Positions 46,001 to 57,597 of a DNA stretch of 64,000 nt are shown here, one piece after another. The notes under the pieces are model-generated. The model saw nothing but the letters and a program-made list of their open reading frames with translations, was not told the origin of the DNA and did no database searches. Where the stretch lies: the NCBI GenBank assembly GCA_932521035.1, contig OW051492.1:11284001-11348000 (forward strand). The letters are read 5' to 3'. Positions within the stretch are counted from its first letter, which is position 1. Each line of letters starts with the position of its first letter. Made by a program: the position numbers and the translations under genes. This DNA comes from Oscheius dolichura (Eukaryota > Nematoda > Chromadorea > Rhabditida > Rhabditidae).

Positions 46001-49000
46001 AGCTCCCGTCACAGGAGGACGCCTTTGAGCCACGTTATGGCTCCTAGATCATAAACCAGGGTTTAAGCCAATACAAATCTCTTGGGCAATTTGAACAGGC
46101 CAGTACGGAATAAAAACCTAATGATTGGAGAACGTTCGACCACTCTTCTTGTAGAGCTCGACGAGTAGAGTACGAATAACCCAAGATCGAATAGGGTTCG
46201 CTGAACAAAACGGGTTTTATAGCCCAAAAACTATTATAATCCAGAAATAGGTACAGTAATATGGTGCAGCTTTTGGAAAAGAAGGTAGGAGGTCCGAAAT
46301 TGTACTCTTTCGAACCGCCTCATCGAGCTGAGTCTAAAAAACCAGCTCCCGTCACAGGAGGACGCCTTTGAGCCACGTTATGGCTCCTAGATCATAAACC
46401 AGGGTTTAAGCCAATACAAATCTCTTGGGCAATTTGAACAGGCCAGTACGGAATAAAAACCTAATGATTGGAGAACGTTCGACCACTCTTCTTGTAGAGC
46501 TCGACGAGTAGAGTACGAATAACCCAAGATCGAATAGGGTTCGCTGAACAAATCGCGTTTTATAGCCCAAAAACTATTATAGTCCAAAAATAGGGGGTAG
46601 GCCAATACAAATCTCTTGGGCAATTTGAACAGGCCAGTACGGAATAAAAACCTAATGATTGGAGAACGTTCGACCACTCTTCTTGTAGAGCTCGACGAGA
46701 AGAGTACGAATAACCCAAGATCGAATAGGGTTCGCTGAACAAAACGGGTTTTATAGCCCAAAAACTATTATAATCCAGAAATAGGTACAGTAATATGGTG
46801 CAGCTTTTGGAAAAAAAGGTAGGAGGTCCGAAATTGTACTCTTTCCAACCGCCTCATCGAGCTGAGTCTAAAAAACCAGCTCCCGTCACAGGAGGACGCC
46901 TTTGAGCCACGTTATGGCTCCTAGATCATAAACCAGGGTTTAAGCCAATACAAATCTCTTGGGCAATTTGAACAGGCCAGTACGGAATAAAAACCTAATG
47001 ATTGGAGAACGTTCGACTACTCTTCTTGTAGAGCTCGACGAGTAGAGTACGAATAACCCAAGATCGAATAGGGTTCGCTGAACAAATCGCGTTTTATAGC
47101 CCAAAAACTATTATAGTCCAAAAATAGGGGGTAGGCCAATACAAATCTCTTGGGCAATTTGAACAGGCCAGTACGGAATAAAAACCTAATGATTGGAGAA
47201 CGTTCGACCACTCTTCTTGTAGAGCTCGACGAGTAGAGTACGAATAACCCAAGATCGAATAGGGTTCGCTGAACAAAACGGGTTTAATAGCCCAAAAACT
47301 ATTATAATCCAGAAATAGGTACAGTAATATGGTGCAGCTTTTGGAAAAGAAGGTAGGAGGTCCGAAATTGTACTCTTTCGAACCGCCTCATCGAGCTGAG
47401 TCTAAAAAACCAGCTCCCGTCACAGGAGGACGCCTTTGAGCCACGTTATGGCTCCTAGATCATAAACCAGGGTTTAAGCCAATACAAATCTCTTGGGCAA
47501 TTTGAACAGGCCAGTACGGAATAAAAACCTAATGATTGGAGAACGTTCGACCACTCTTCTTGTAGAGCTCGACGAGTAGAGTACGAATAACCCAAGATCG
47601 AATAGGGTTCGCTGAACAAATCGCGTTTTATAGCCCAAAAACTATTATAGTCCAAAAATAGGGGGTAGGCCAATACAAATCTCTTGGGCAATTTGAACAG
47701 GCCAGTACGGAATAAAAACCTAATGATTGGAGAACGTTCGACCACTCTTCTTGTAGAGCTCGACGAGTAGAGTACGAATAACCCAAGATCGAATAGGGTT
47801 CGCTGAACAAATCGCGTTTTATAGCCCAAAAACTATTATAGTCCAAAAATAGGTACAGTAATATGGTGCAGCTTTTGGAAAAGAAGGTAGGAGGTCCGAA
47901 ATTGTACTCTTTCGAACCGCCTCATCGAGCTGAGTCTAAAAAACCAGCTCCCGTCACAGGAAGACGCCTTTGAGCCACGTTATGGCTCCTAGATCATAAA
48001 CCAGGGTTTAAGCCAATACAAATCTCTTGGGCAATTTGAACAGGCCAGTACGGAATAAAAACCTAATGATTGGAGAACGTTCGACCACTCTTCTTGTAGA
48101 GCTCGACGAGTAGAGTACGAATAACCCAAGATCGAATAGGGTTCGCTGAACAAAACGGGTTTTATAGCCCAAAAACTATTATAATCCAGAAATAGGTACA
48201 GTAATATGGTGCAGCTTTTGGAAAAGAAGGTAGGAGGTCCGAAATTGTACTCTTTCGAACCGCCTCATCGAGCTGAGTCTAAAAAACCAGCTCCCGTCAC
48301 AGGAGGACGCCTTTGAGCCACGTTATGGCTCCTAGATCATAAACCAGGGTTTAAGCCAATACAAATCTCTTGGGCAATTTGAACAGGCCAGTACGGAATA
48401 AAAACCTAATGATTGGAGAACGTTCGACCACTCTTCTTGTAGAGCTCGACGAGTAGAGTACGAATAACCCAAGATCGAATAGGGTTCGCTGAACAAATCG
48501 CGTTTTATAGCCCAAAAACTATTATAGTCCAAAAATAGGGGGTAGGCCAATACAAATCTCTTGGGCAATTTGAACAGGCCAGTACGGAATAAAAACCTAA
48601 TGATTGGAGAACGTTCGACCACTCTTCTTGTAGAGCTCGACGAGAAGAGTACGAATAACCCAAGATCGAATAGGGTTCGCTGAACAAAACGGGTTTTATA
48701 GCCCAAAAACTATTATAATCCAGAAATAGGTACAGTAATATGGTGCAGCTTTTGGAAAAAAAGGTAGGAGGTCCGAAATTGTACTCTTTCCAACCGCCTC
48801 ATCGAGCTGAGTCTAAAAAACCAGCTCCCGTCACAGGAGGACGCCTTTGAGCCACGTTATGGCTCCTAGATCATAAACCAGGGTTTAAGCCAATACAAAT
48901 CTCTTGGGCAATTTGAACAGGCCAGTACGGAATAAAAACCTAATGATTGGAGAACGTTCGACCACTCTTCTTGTAGAGCTCGACGAGTAGAGTACGAATA

Positions 49001-50339
49001 ACCCAAGATCGAATAGGGTTCGCTGAACAAATCGCGTTTTATAGCCCAAAAACTATTATAGTCCAAAAATAGGGGGTAGGCCAATACAAATCTCTTGGGC
49101 AATTTGAACAGGCCAGTACGGAATAAAAACCTAATGATTGGAGAACGTTCGACCACTCTTCTTGTAGAGCTCGACGAGTAGAGTACGAATAACCCAAGAT
49201 CGAATAGGGTTCGCTGAACAAAACGGGTTTAATAGCCCAAAAACTATTATAATCCAGAAATAGGTACAGTAATATGGTGCAGCTTTTGGAAAAGAAGGTA
49301 GGAGGTCCGAAATTGTACTCTTTCGAACCGCCTCATCGAGCTGAGTCTAAAAAACCAGCTCCCGTCACAGGAGGACGCCTTTGAGCCACGTTATGGCTCC
49401 TAGATCATAAACCAGGGTTTAAGCCAATACAAATCTCTTGGGCAATTTGAACAGGCCAGTACGGAATAAAAACCTAATGATTGGAGAACGTTCGACCACT
49501 CTTCTTGTAGAGCTCGACGAGTAGAGTACGAATAACCCAAGATCGAATAGGGTTCGCTGAACAAATCGCGTTTTATAGCCCAAAAACTATTATAGTCCAA
49601 AAATAGGGGGTAGGCCAATACAAATCTCTTGGGCAATTTGAACAGGCCAGTACGGAATAAAAACCTAATGATTGGAGAACGTTCGACCACTCTTCTTGTA
49701 GAGCTCGACGAGTAGAGTACGAATAACCCAAGATCGAATAGGGTTCGCTGAACAAATCGCGTTTTATAGCCCAAAAACTATTATAGTCCAAAAATAGGGG
49801 GTAGGCCAATACAAATCTCTTGGGCAATTTGAACAGGCCAGTACGGAATAAAAACCTAATGATTGGAGAACGTTCGACCACTCTTCTTGTAGAGCTCGAC
49901 GAGTAGAGTACGAATAACCCAAGATCGAATAGGGTTCGCTGAACAAAACGGGTTTAATAGCCCAAAAACTATTATAATCCAGAAATAGGTACAGTAATAT
50001 GGTGCAGCTTTTGGAAAAGAAGGTAGGAGGTCCGAAATTGTACTCTTTCGAACCGCCTCATCGAGCTGAGTCTAAAAAACCAGCTCCCGTCACAGGAGGA
50101 CGCCTTTGAGCCACGTTATGGCTCCTAGATCATAAACCAGGGTTTAAGCCAATACAAATCTCTTGGGCAATTTGAACAGGCCAGTACGGAATAAAAACCT
50201 AATGATTGGAGAACGTTCGACCACTCTTCTTGTAGAGCTCGACGAGTAGAGTACGAATAACCCAAGATCGAATAGGGTTCGCTGAACAAATCGCGTTTTA
50301 TAGCCCAAAAACTATTATAGTCCAAAAATAGGGGGTAGG
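43055..50339 (+). repeat. Junction-proximal domain with TATA-less L units
   Basis: Unit starts: S 43055, L 43246; S 43589, L 43780; S 44123, L 44314, 44657; S 45000, L 45191; S 45534, L 45725, 46068; S 46411, L 46602; S 46945, L 47136; S 47479, L 47670, 48013; S 48356, L 48547; S 48890, L 49081; S 49424, S 49615, L 49806; S 50149. Units 43246, 43780, 44314, 45191, 45725, 47136, 49081, 49806 and the following partial unit read GGGTTTAATAGCCC instead of GGGTTTTATAGCCC. Confidence 0.92.
47670..48012 (+). repeat. S-to-L hybrid unit
   Basis: The core ends with the S-specific TCGCG and TATTATAGTCCAAAAATAGG but continues into the L-specific TACAGTAAT instead of GGGTAGG. The switch falls at about 47842-47853. 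It is direct evidence of exchange (crossover or conversion) between an S and an L unit at the S/L boundary. The unit also has a private GGAAGACGCC change (A at 47962). Confidence 0.92.
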
Positions 50340-50557
50340 CCAATACAAATCTCTTGGGCAATTTGAACAGGCCAGTACGGAATAAAAACCTAATGATTGG
50401 AGAACGTTCGACCACTCTTCTTGTAGAGCTCGACGAGTAGAGTACGAATAACCCAAGATCGAATAGGGTTCGCTGAACAAAACGGGTTTAATAGCCCAAA
50501 AACTATTATAATCCAGAAATAGGTACAGTAATATGGTGCAGCTTTTGGAAAAGAAGG
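50340..50557 (+). repeat. Truncated L unit at the inversion junction
   Basis: Core with TA, ACGGG and TTTAATAG. It then continues as L as far as CTTTTGGAAAAGAAGG and is cut there, 218 bases into the unit. Confidence 0.93.
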
Positions 50558-50689
50558 GTTTATGATCTAGGAGCCATAACGTGGCTCAAAGGCGTCCTCC
50601 TGTGACGGGAGCTGGTTTTTTAGACTCAGCTCGATGAGGCGGTTGGAAAGAGTACAATTTCGGACCTCCTACCTTTTTTTCCAAAAGCT
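50541..50689. other. Head-to-head inversion junction of the two satellite arms
   Basis: Forward satellite ends ..GGAAAAGAAGG (to 50557). Reverse-complement satellite begins GGTTTATGATCTAGG (from 50557), so the arms share a single G. The forward sequence just before the join (GCTTTTGGAAAA.., 50541-50557) faces its reverse complement at about 50672-50689, leaving a spacer of roughly 114 bases. The locus is therefore a very long imperfect inverted repeat with a short asymmetric centre, with no foreign DNA inserted. A real inversion or template switch fits; a foldback assembly or library artefact would look similar. Confidence 0.92.
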
Positions 50690-50889
50690 GCACCATATTA
50701 CTGTACCTATTTCTGGATTATAATAGTTTTTGGGCTATAAAACCCGTTTTGTTCAGCGAACCCTATTCGATCTTGGGTTATTCGTACTCTTCTCGTCGAG
50801 CTCTACAAGAAGAGTGGTCGAACGTTCTCCAATCATTAGGTTTTTATTCCGTACTGGCCTGTTCAAATTGCCCAAGAGATTTGTATTGG
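50557..50889 (-). repeat. First right-arm L unit (L2, lacking 10 bases)
   Basis: An L2 unit in reverse orientation with the 10 terminal bases missing (CTTAAACCCT). It carries CCTTTTTTTCC and GGTTGGAAAG, the signature of L2 units with TTTCCAACC in the left arm. It is the only L2 unit in the right arm. Confidence 0.93.
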
Positions 50890-51104
50890 CCTACCCCCTA
50901 TTTTTGGACTATAATAGTTTTTGGGCTATAAAACGCGATTTGTTCAGCGAACCCTATTCGATCTTGGGTTATTCGTACTCTACTCGTCGAGCTCTACAAG
51001 AAGAGTGGTCGAACGTTCTCCAATCATTAGGTTTTTATTCCGTACTGGCCTGTTCAAATTGCCCAAGAGATTTGTATTGGCTTAAACCCTGGTTTATGAT
51101 CTAG
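50730..51104 (+). other. Recurrent 124-codon TTG-started open stretch across S-L (repeat by-product)
   Basis: Read against unit orientation, an S flanked by L gives a 124-codon stop-free stretch that starts at TTG, passes through the core twice in two different frames and ends at TAG in the L-specific segment. The same stretch recurs on the minus strand throughout the left arm (for example 277-651, 3099-3473, 16524-16898). Because 191 leaves remainder 2 modulo 3, the two core passages encode unrelated peptides from the same DNA. That is expected of a repeat artefact and not of a protein domain duplication. No ATG is available and I recognise no family. The start codon, the repeated TAG and the dependence on S/L order argue against a gene. 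Confidence 0.12.
50890..51080 (-). repeat. Only S unit of the right arm
   Basis: A 191-bp S unit in reverse orientation (CCTACCCCCTATTTTTGGACT..). It is TA type with AAACGCGATTTG, matching the S units of the left arm beyond 40958 rather than those further left. Confidence 0.95.
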
Positions 51105-51766
51105 GAGCCATAACGTGGCTCAAAGGCGTCCTCCTGTGACGGGAGCTGGTTTTTTAGACTCAGCTCGATGAGGCGGTTCGAAAGAGTACAATTTCGGACC
51201 TCCTACCTTCTTTTCCAAAAGCTGCACCATATTACTGTACCTATTTCTGGATTATAATAGTTTTTGGGCTATAAAACCCGTTTTGTTCAGCGAACCCTAT
51301 TCGATCTTGGGTTATTCGTACTCTACTCGTCGAGCTCTACAAGAAGAGTGGTCGAACGTTCTCCAATCATTAGGTTTTTATTCCGTACTGGCCTGTTCAA
51401 ATTGCCCAAGAGATTTGTATTGGCTTAAACCCTGGTTTATGATCTAGGAGCCATAACGTGGCTCAAAGGCGTCCTCCTGTGACGGGAGCTGGTTTTTTAG
51501 ACTCAGCTCGATGAGGCGGTTCGAAAGAGTACAATTTCGGACCTCCTACCTTCTTTTCCAAAAGCTGCACCATATTACTGTACCTATTTCTGGATTATAA
51601 TAGTTTTTGGGCTATAAAACCCGTTTTGTTCAGCGAACCCTATTCGATCTTGGGTTATTCGTACTCTACTCGTCGAGCTCTACAAGAAGAGTGGTCGAAC
51701 GTTCTCCAATCATTAGGTTTTTATTCCGTACTGGCCTGTTCAAATTGCCCAAGAGATTTGTATTGG
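51081..51766 (-). repeat. Two L4 units
   Basis: Units 51081 and 51424: CCCGTTTT, CCCTATTCG, CTCTACTCG, AGAGTGG. The order L2-S-L4-L4 outward from the junction mirrors the left-arm order around 41835-43054. Confidence 0.9.
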
Positions 51767-54700
51767 CTTAAACCCTGGTTTATGATCTAGGAGCCATAAC
51801 GTGGCTCAAAGGCGTCCTCCTGTGACGGGAGCTGGTTTTTTAGACTCAGCTCGATGAGGCGGTTCGAAAGAGTACAATTTCGAACCTCCTACCTTCTTTT
51901 CCAAAAGCTGCACCATATTACTGTACCTATTTCTGGATTATAATAGTTTTTGGGCTATAAAACCCGTTTTGTTCAGCGAACCCTACTCGATCTTGGGTTA
52001 TTCGTACTCTTCTCGTCGAGCTCTACAAGAAGAGTGGTCGAACGTTCTCCAATCATTAGGTTTTTATTCCGTACTGGCCTGTTCAAATTGCCCAAGAGAT
52101 TTGTATTGGCTTAAACCCTGGTTTATGATCTAGGAGCCATAACGTGGCTCAAAGGCGTCCTCCTGTGACGGGAGCTGGTTTTTTAGACTCAGCTCGATGA
52201 GGCGGTTCGAAAGAGTACAATTTCGAACCTCCTACCTTCTTTTCCAAATGCTGCACCATATTACTGTACCTATTTCTGGATTATAATAGTTTTTGGGCTA
52301 TAAAACCCGTTTTGTTCAGCGAACCCTACTCGATCTTGGGTTATTCGTACTCTTCTCGTCGAGCTCTACAAGAAGAGTGGTCGAACGTTCTCCAATCATT
52401 AGGTTTTTATTCCGTACTGGCCTGTTCAAATTGCCCAAGAGATTTGTATTGGCTTAAACCCTGGTTTATGATCTAGGAGCCATAACGTGGCTCAAAGGCG
52501 TCCTCCTGTGACGGGAGCTGGTTTTTTAGACTCAGCTCGATGAGGCGGTTCGAAAGAGTACAATTTCGAACCTCCTACCTTCTTTTCCAAAAGCTGCACC
52601 ATATTACTGTACCTATTTCTGGATTATAATAGTTTTTGGGCTATAAAACCCGTTTTGTTCAGCGAACCCTACTCGATCTTGGGTTATTCGTACTCTTCTC
52701 GTCGAGCTCTACAAGAAGAGTGGTCGAACGTTCTCCAATCATTAGGTTTTTATTCCGTACTGGCCTGTTCAAATTGCCCAAGAGATTTGTATTGGCTTAA
52801 ACCCTGGTTTATGATCTAGGAGCCATAACGTGGCTCAAAGGCGTCCTCCTGTGACGGGAGCTGGTTTTTTAGACTCAGCTCGATGAGGCGGTTCGAAAGA
52901 GTACAATTTCGGACCTCCTACCTTCTTTTCCAAAAGCTGCACCATATTACTGTACCTATTTCTGGATTATAATAGTTTTTGGGCTATAAAACCCGTTTTG
53001 TTCAGCGAACCCTATTCGATCTTGGGTTATTCGTACTCTACTCGTCGAGCTCTACAAGAAGAGCGGTCGAACGTTCTCCAATCATTAGGTTTTTATTCCG
53101 TACTGGCCTGTTCAAATTGCCCAAGAGATTTGTATTGGCTTAAACCCTGGTTTATGATCTAGGAGCCATAACGTGGCTCAAAGGCGTCCTCCTGTGACGG
53201 GAGCTGGTTTTTTAGACTCAGCTCGATGAGGCGGTTCGAAAGAGTACAATTTCGGACCTCCTACCTTCTTTTCCAAAAGCTGCACCATATTACTGTACCT
53301 ATTTCTGGATTATAATAGTTTTTGGGCTATAAAACCCGATTTGTTCAGCGAACCCTATTCGATCTTGGGTTATTCGTACTCTTCTCGTCGAGCTCTACAA
53401 GAAGAGCGGTCGAACGTTCTCCAATCATTAGGTTTTTATTCCGTACTGGCCTGTTCAAATTGCCCAAGAGATTTGTATTGGCTTAAACCCTGGTTTATGA
53501 TCTAGGAGCCATAACGTGGCTCAAAGGCGTCCTCCTGTGACGGGAGCTGGTTTTTTAGACTCAGCTCGATGAGGCGGTTCGAAAGAGTACAATTTCGGAC
53601 CTCCTACCTTCTTTTCCAAAAGCTGCACCATATTACTGTACCTATTTCTGGATTATAATAGTTTTTGGGCTATAAAACCCGTTTTGTTCAGCGAACCCTA
53701 TTCGATCTTGGGTTATTCGTACTCTACTCGTCGAGCTCTACAAGAAGAGTGGTCGAACGTTCTCCAATCATTAGGTTTTTATTCCGTACTGGCCTGTTCA
53801 AATTGCCCAAGAGATTTGTATTGGCTTAAACCCTGGTTTATGATCTAGGAGCCATAACGTGGCTCAAAGGCGTCCTCCTGTGACGGGAGCTGGTTTTTTA
53901 GACTCAGCTCGATGAGGCGGTTCGAAAGAGTACAATTTCGAACCTCCTACCTTCTTTTCCAAAAGCTGCACCATATTACTGTACCTATTTCTGGATTATA
54001 ATAGTTTTTGGGCTATAAAACCCGTTTTGTTCAGCGAACCCTACTCGATCTTGGGTTATTCGTACTCTTCTCGTCGAGCTCTACAAGAAGAGTGGTCGAA
54101 CGTTCTCCAATCATTAGGTTTTTATTCCGTACTGGCCTGTTCAAATTGCCCAAGAGATTTGTATTGGCTTAAACCCTGGTTTATGATCTAGGAGCCATAA
54201 CGTGGCTCAAAGGCGTCCTCCTGTGACGGGAGCTGGTTTTTTAGACTCAGCTCGATGAGGCGGTTCGAAAGAGTACAATTTCGAACCTCCTACCTTCTTT
54301 TCCAAATGCTGCACCATATTACTGTACCTATTTCTGGATTATAATAGTTTTTGGGCTATAAAACCCGTTTTGTTCAGCGGACCCTACTCGATCTTGGGTT
54401 ATTCGTACTCTTCTCGTCGAGCTCTACAAGAAGAGTGGTCGAACGTTCTCCAATCATTAGGTTTTTATTCCGTACTGGCCTGTTCAAATTGCCCAAGAGA
54501 TTTGTATTGGCTTAAACCCTGGTTTATGATCTAGGAGCCATAACGTGGCTCAAAGGCGTCCTCCTGTGACGGGAGCTGGTTTTTTAGACTCAGCTCGATG
54601 AGGCGGTTCGAAAGAGTACAATTTCGAACCTCCTACCTTCTTTTCCAAAAGCTGCACCATATTACTGTACCTATTTCTGGATTATAATAGTTTTTGGGCT

Positions 54701-55882
54701 ATAAAACCCGTTTTGTTCAGCGAACCCTACTCGATCTTGGGTTATTCGTACTCTTCTCGTCGAGCTCTACAAGAAGAGCGGTCGAACGTTCTCCAATCAT
54801 TAGGTTTTTATTCCGTACTGGCCTGTTCAAATTGCCCAAGAGATTTGTATTGGCTTAAACCCTGGTTTATGATCTAGGAGCCATAACGTGGCTCAAAGGC
54901 GTCCTCCTGTGACGGGAGCTGGTTTTTTAGACTCAGCTCGATGAGGCGGTTCGAAAGAGTACAATTTCGGACCTCCTACCTTCTTTTCCAAAAGCTGCAC
55001 CATATTACTGTACCTATTTCTGGATTATAATAGTTTTTGGGCTATAAAACCCGTTTTGTTCAGCGAACCCTATTCGATCTTGGGTTATTCGTACTCTACT
55101 CGTCGAGCTCTACAAGAAGAGCGGTCGAACGTTCTCCAATCATTAGGTTTTTATTCCGTACTGGCCTGTTCAAATTGCCCAAGAGATTTGTATTGGCTTA
55201 AACCCTGGTTTATGATCTAGGAGCCATAACGTGGCTCAAAGGCGTCCTCCTGTGACGGGAGCTGGTTTTTTAGACTCAGCTCGATGAGGCGGTTCGAAAG
55301 AGTACAATTTCGGACCTCCTACCTTCTTTTCCAAAAGCTGCACCATATTACTGTACCTATTTCTGGATTATAATAGTTTTTGGGCTATAAAACCCGATTT
55401 GTTCAGCGAACCCTATTCGATCTTGGGTTATTCGTACTCTTCTCGTCGAGCTCTACAAGAAGAGCGGTCGAACGTTCTCCAATCATTAGGTTTTTATTCC
55501 GTACTGGCCTGTTCAAATTGCCCAAGAGATTTGTATTGGCTTAAACCCTGGTTTATGATCTAGGAGCCATAACGTGGCTCAAAGGCGTCCTCCTGTGACG
55601 GGAGCTGGTTTTTTAGACTCAGCTCGATGAGGCGGTTCGAAAGAGTACAATTTCGGACCTCCTACCTTCTTTTCCAAAAGCTGCACCATATTACTGTACC
55701 TATTTCTGGATTATAATAGTTTTTGGGCTATAAAACCCGTTTTGTTCAGCGAACCCTATTCGATCTTGGGTTATTCGTACTCTACTCGTCGAGCTCTACA
55801 AGAAGAGTGGTCGAACGTTCTCCAATCATTAGGTTTTTATTCCGTACTGGCCTGTTCAAATTGCCCAAGAGATTTGTATTGG
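51767..55882 (-). repeat. 2058-bp hexameric higher-order repeat, two copies
   Basis: Copies 51767-53824 and 53825-55882, six L units each. In both, the first three units have TTCGAACC, CCCTACTCG and CTCTTCTCG, and the second of these also has AAATGCTGC. The next three have TTCGGACC and alternate CCCGTTTT/CTCTACTCG, CCCGATTT/CTCTTCTCG, CCCGTTTT/CTCTACTCG. I noticed two differences between copies: CAGCGGACCC in the unit at 54168, and AGAGCGG in the unit at 54511 versus AGAGTGG at 52453. Confidence 0.93.
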
Positions 55883-57597
55883 CTTAAACCCTGGTTTATG
55901 ATCTAGGAGCCATAACGTGGCTCAAAGGCGTCCTCCTGTGACGGGAGCTGGTTTTTTAGACTCAGCTCGATGAGGCGGTTCGAAAGAGTACAATTTCGGA
56001 CCTCCTACCTTCTTTTCCAAAAGCTGCACCATATTACTGTACCTATTTCTGGATTATAATAGTTTTTGGGCTATAAAACCCGATTTGTTCAGCGAACCCT
56101 ATTCGATCTTGGGTTATTCGTACTCTTCTCGTCGAGCTCTACAAGAAGAGCGGTCGAACGTTCTCCAATCATTAGGTTTTTATTCCGTACTGGCCTGTTC
56201 AAATTGCCCAAGAGATTTGTATTGGCTTAAACCCTGGTTTATGATCTAGGAGCCATAACGTGGCTCAAAGGCGTCCTCCTGTGACGGGAGCTGGTTTTTT
56301 AGACTCAGCTCGATGAGGCGGTTCGAAAGAGTACAATTTCGGACCTCCTACCTTCTTTTCCAAAAGCTGCACCATATTACTGTACCTATTTCTGGATTAT
56401 AATAGTTTTTGGGCTATAAAACCCGTTTTGTTCAGCGAACCCTATTCGATCTTGGGTTATTCGTACTCTACTCGTCGAGCTCTACAAGAAGAGTGGTCGA
56501 ACGTTCTCCAATCATTAGGTTTTTATTCCGTACTGGCCTGTTCAAATTGCCCAAGAGATTTGTATTGGCTTAAACCCTGGTTTATGATCTAGGAGCCATA
56601 ACGTGGCTCAAAGGCGTCCTCCTGTGACGGGAGCTGGTTTTTTAGACTCAGCTCGATGAGGCGGTTCGAAAGAGTACAATTTCGGACCTCCTACCTTCTT
56701 TTCCAAAAGCTGCACCATATTACTGTACCTATTTCTGGATTATAATAGTTTTTGGGCTATAAAACCCGATTTGTTCAGCGAACCCTATTCGATCTTGGGT
56801 TATTCGTACTCTTCTCGTCGAGCTCTACAAGAAGAGCGGTCGAACGTTCTCCAATCATTAGGTTTTTATTCCGTACTGGCCTGTTCAAATTGCCCAAGAG
56901 ATTTGTATTGGCTTAAACCCTGGTTTATGATCTAGGAGCCATAACGTGGCTCAAAGGCGTCCTCCTGTGACGGGAGCTGGTTTTTTAGACTCAGCTCGAT
57001 GAGGCGGTTCGAAAGAGTACAATTTCGGACCTCCTACCTTCTTTTCCAAAAGCTGCACCATATTACTGTACCTATTTCTGGATTATAATAGTTTTTGGGC
57101 TATAAAACCCGTTTTGTTCAGCGAACCCTATTCGATCTTGGGTTATTCGTACTCTACTCGTCGAGCTCTACAAGAAGAGTGGTCGAACGTTCTCCAATCA
57201 TTAGGTTTTTATTCCGTACTGGCCTGTTCAAATTGCCCAAGAGATTTGTATTGGCTTAAACCCTGGTTTATGATCTAGGAGCCATAACGTGGCTCAAAGG
57301 CGTCCTCCTGTGACGGGAGCTGGTTTTTTAGACTCAGCTCGATGAGGCGGTTCGAAAGAGTACAATTTCGGACCTCCTACCTTCTTTTCCAAAAGCTGCA
57401 CCATATTACTGTACCTATTTCTGGATTATAATAGTTTTTGGGCTATAAAACCCGATTTGTTCAGCGAACCCTATTCGATCTTGGGTTATTCGTACTCTAC
57501 TCGTCGAGCTCTACAAGAAGAGTGGTCGAACGTTCTCCAATCATTAGGTTTTTATTCCGTACTGGCCTGTTCAAATTGCCCAAGAGATTTGTATTGG
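55883..57597 (-). repeat. 686-bp dimers (L5-L4) ending in a recombinant unit
   Basis: Units 55883, 56226, 56569, 56912 and 57255 alternate CCCGATTT/CTCTTCTCG (L5) with CCCGTTTT/CTCTACTCG (L4). The last (57255) combines CCCGATTT with CTCTACTCG, so it is an L5/L4 recombinant between two sites about 50 bp apart. Confidence 0.9.

Larger units (their letters stand above)
1..50557 (+). repeat. Left arm of satellite array, mixed S (191 bp) and L (343 bp) monomers
   Basis: Continuous head-to-tail tandem repeat. Every unit begins CCAATAC and shares a 184-bp core. S ends with GGGTAGG directly before the next CCAATAC. L carries 159 further bases, starting TACAGTAAT and ending GGGTTTAAG. I walked unit starts from 301 to 50149 and found 70 S units, 106 L units and one chimeric unit, with no non-satellite base between them. 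Copies differ by a small set of recurring substitutions, so the array is highly homogenised. S never occurs more than twice in a row and L never more than four times in a row in this arm. No gene is present in the arm. Confidence 0.97.

Noticed and set aside
1-50557. CRISPR array
   Set aside because: Repeats are hundreds of bases long, with no short repeat and unique-spacer alternation. All parts of the unit are repeated.
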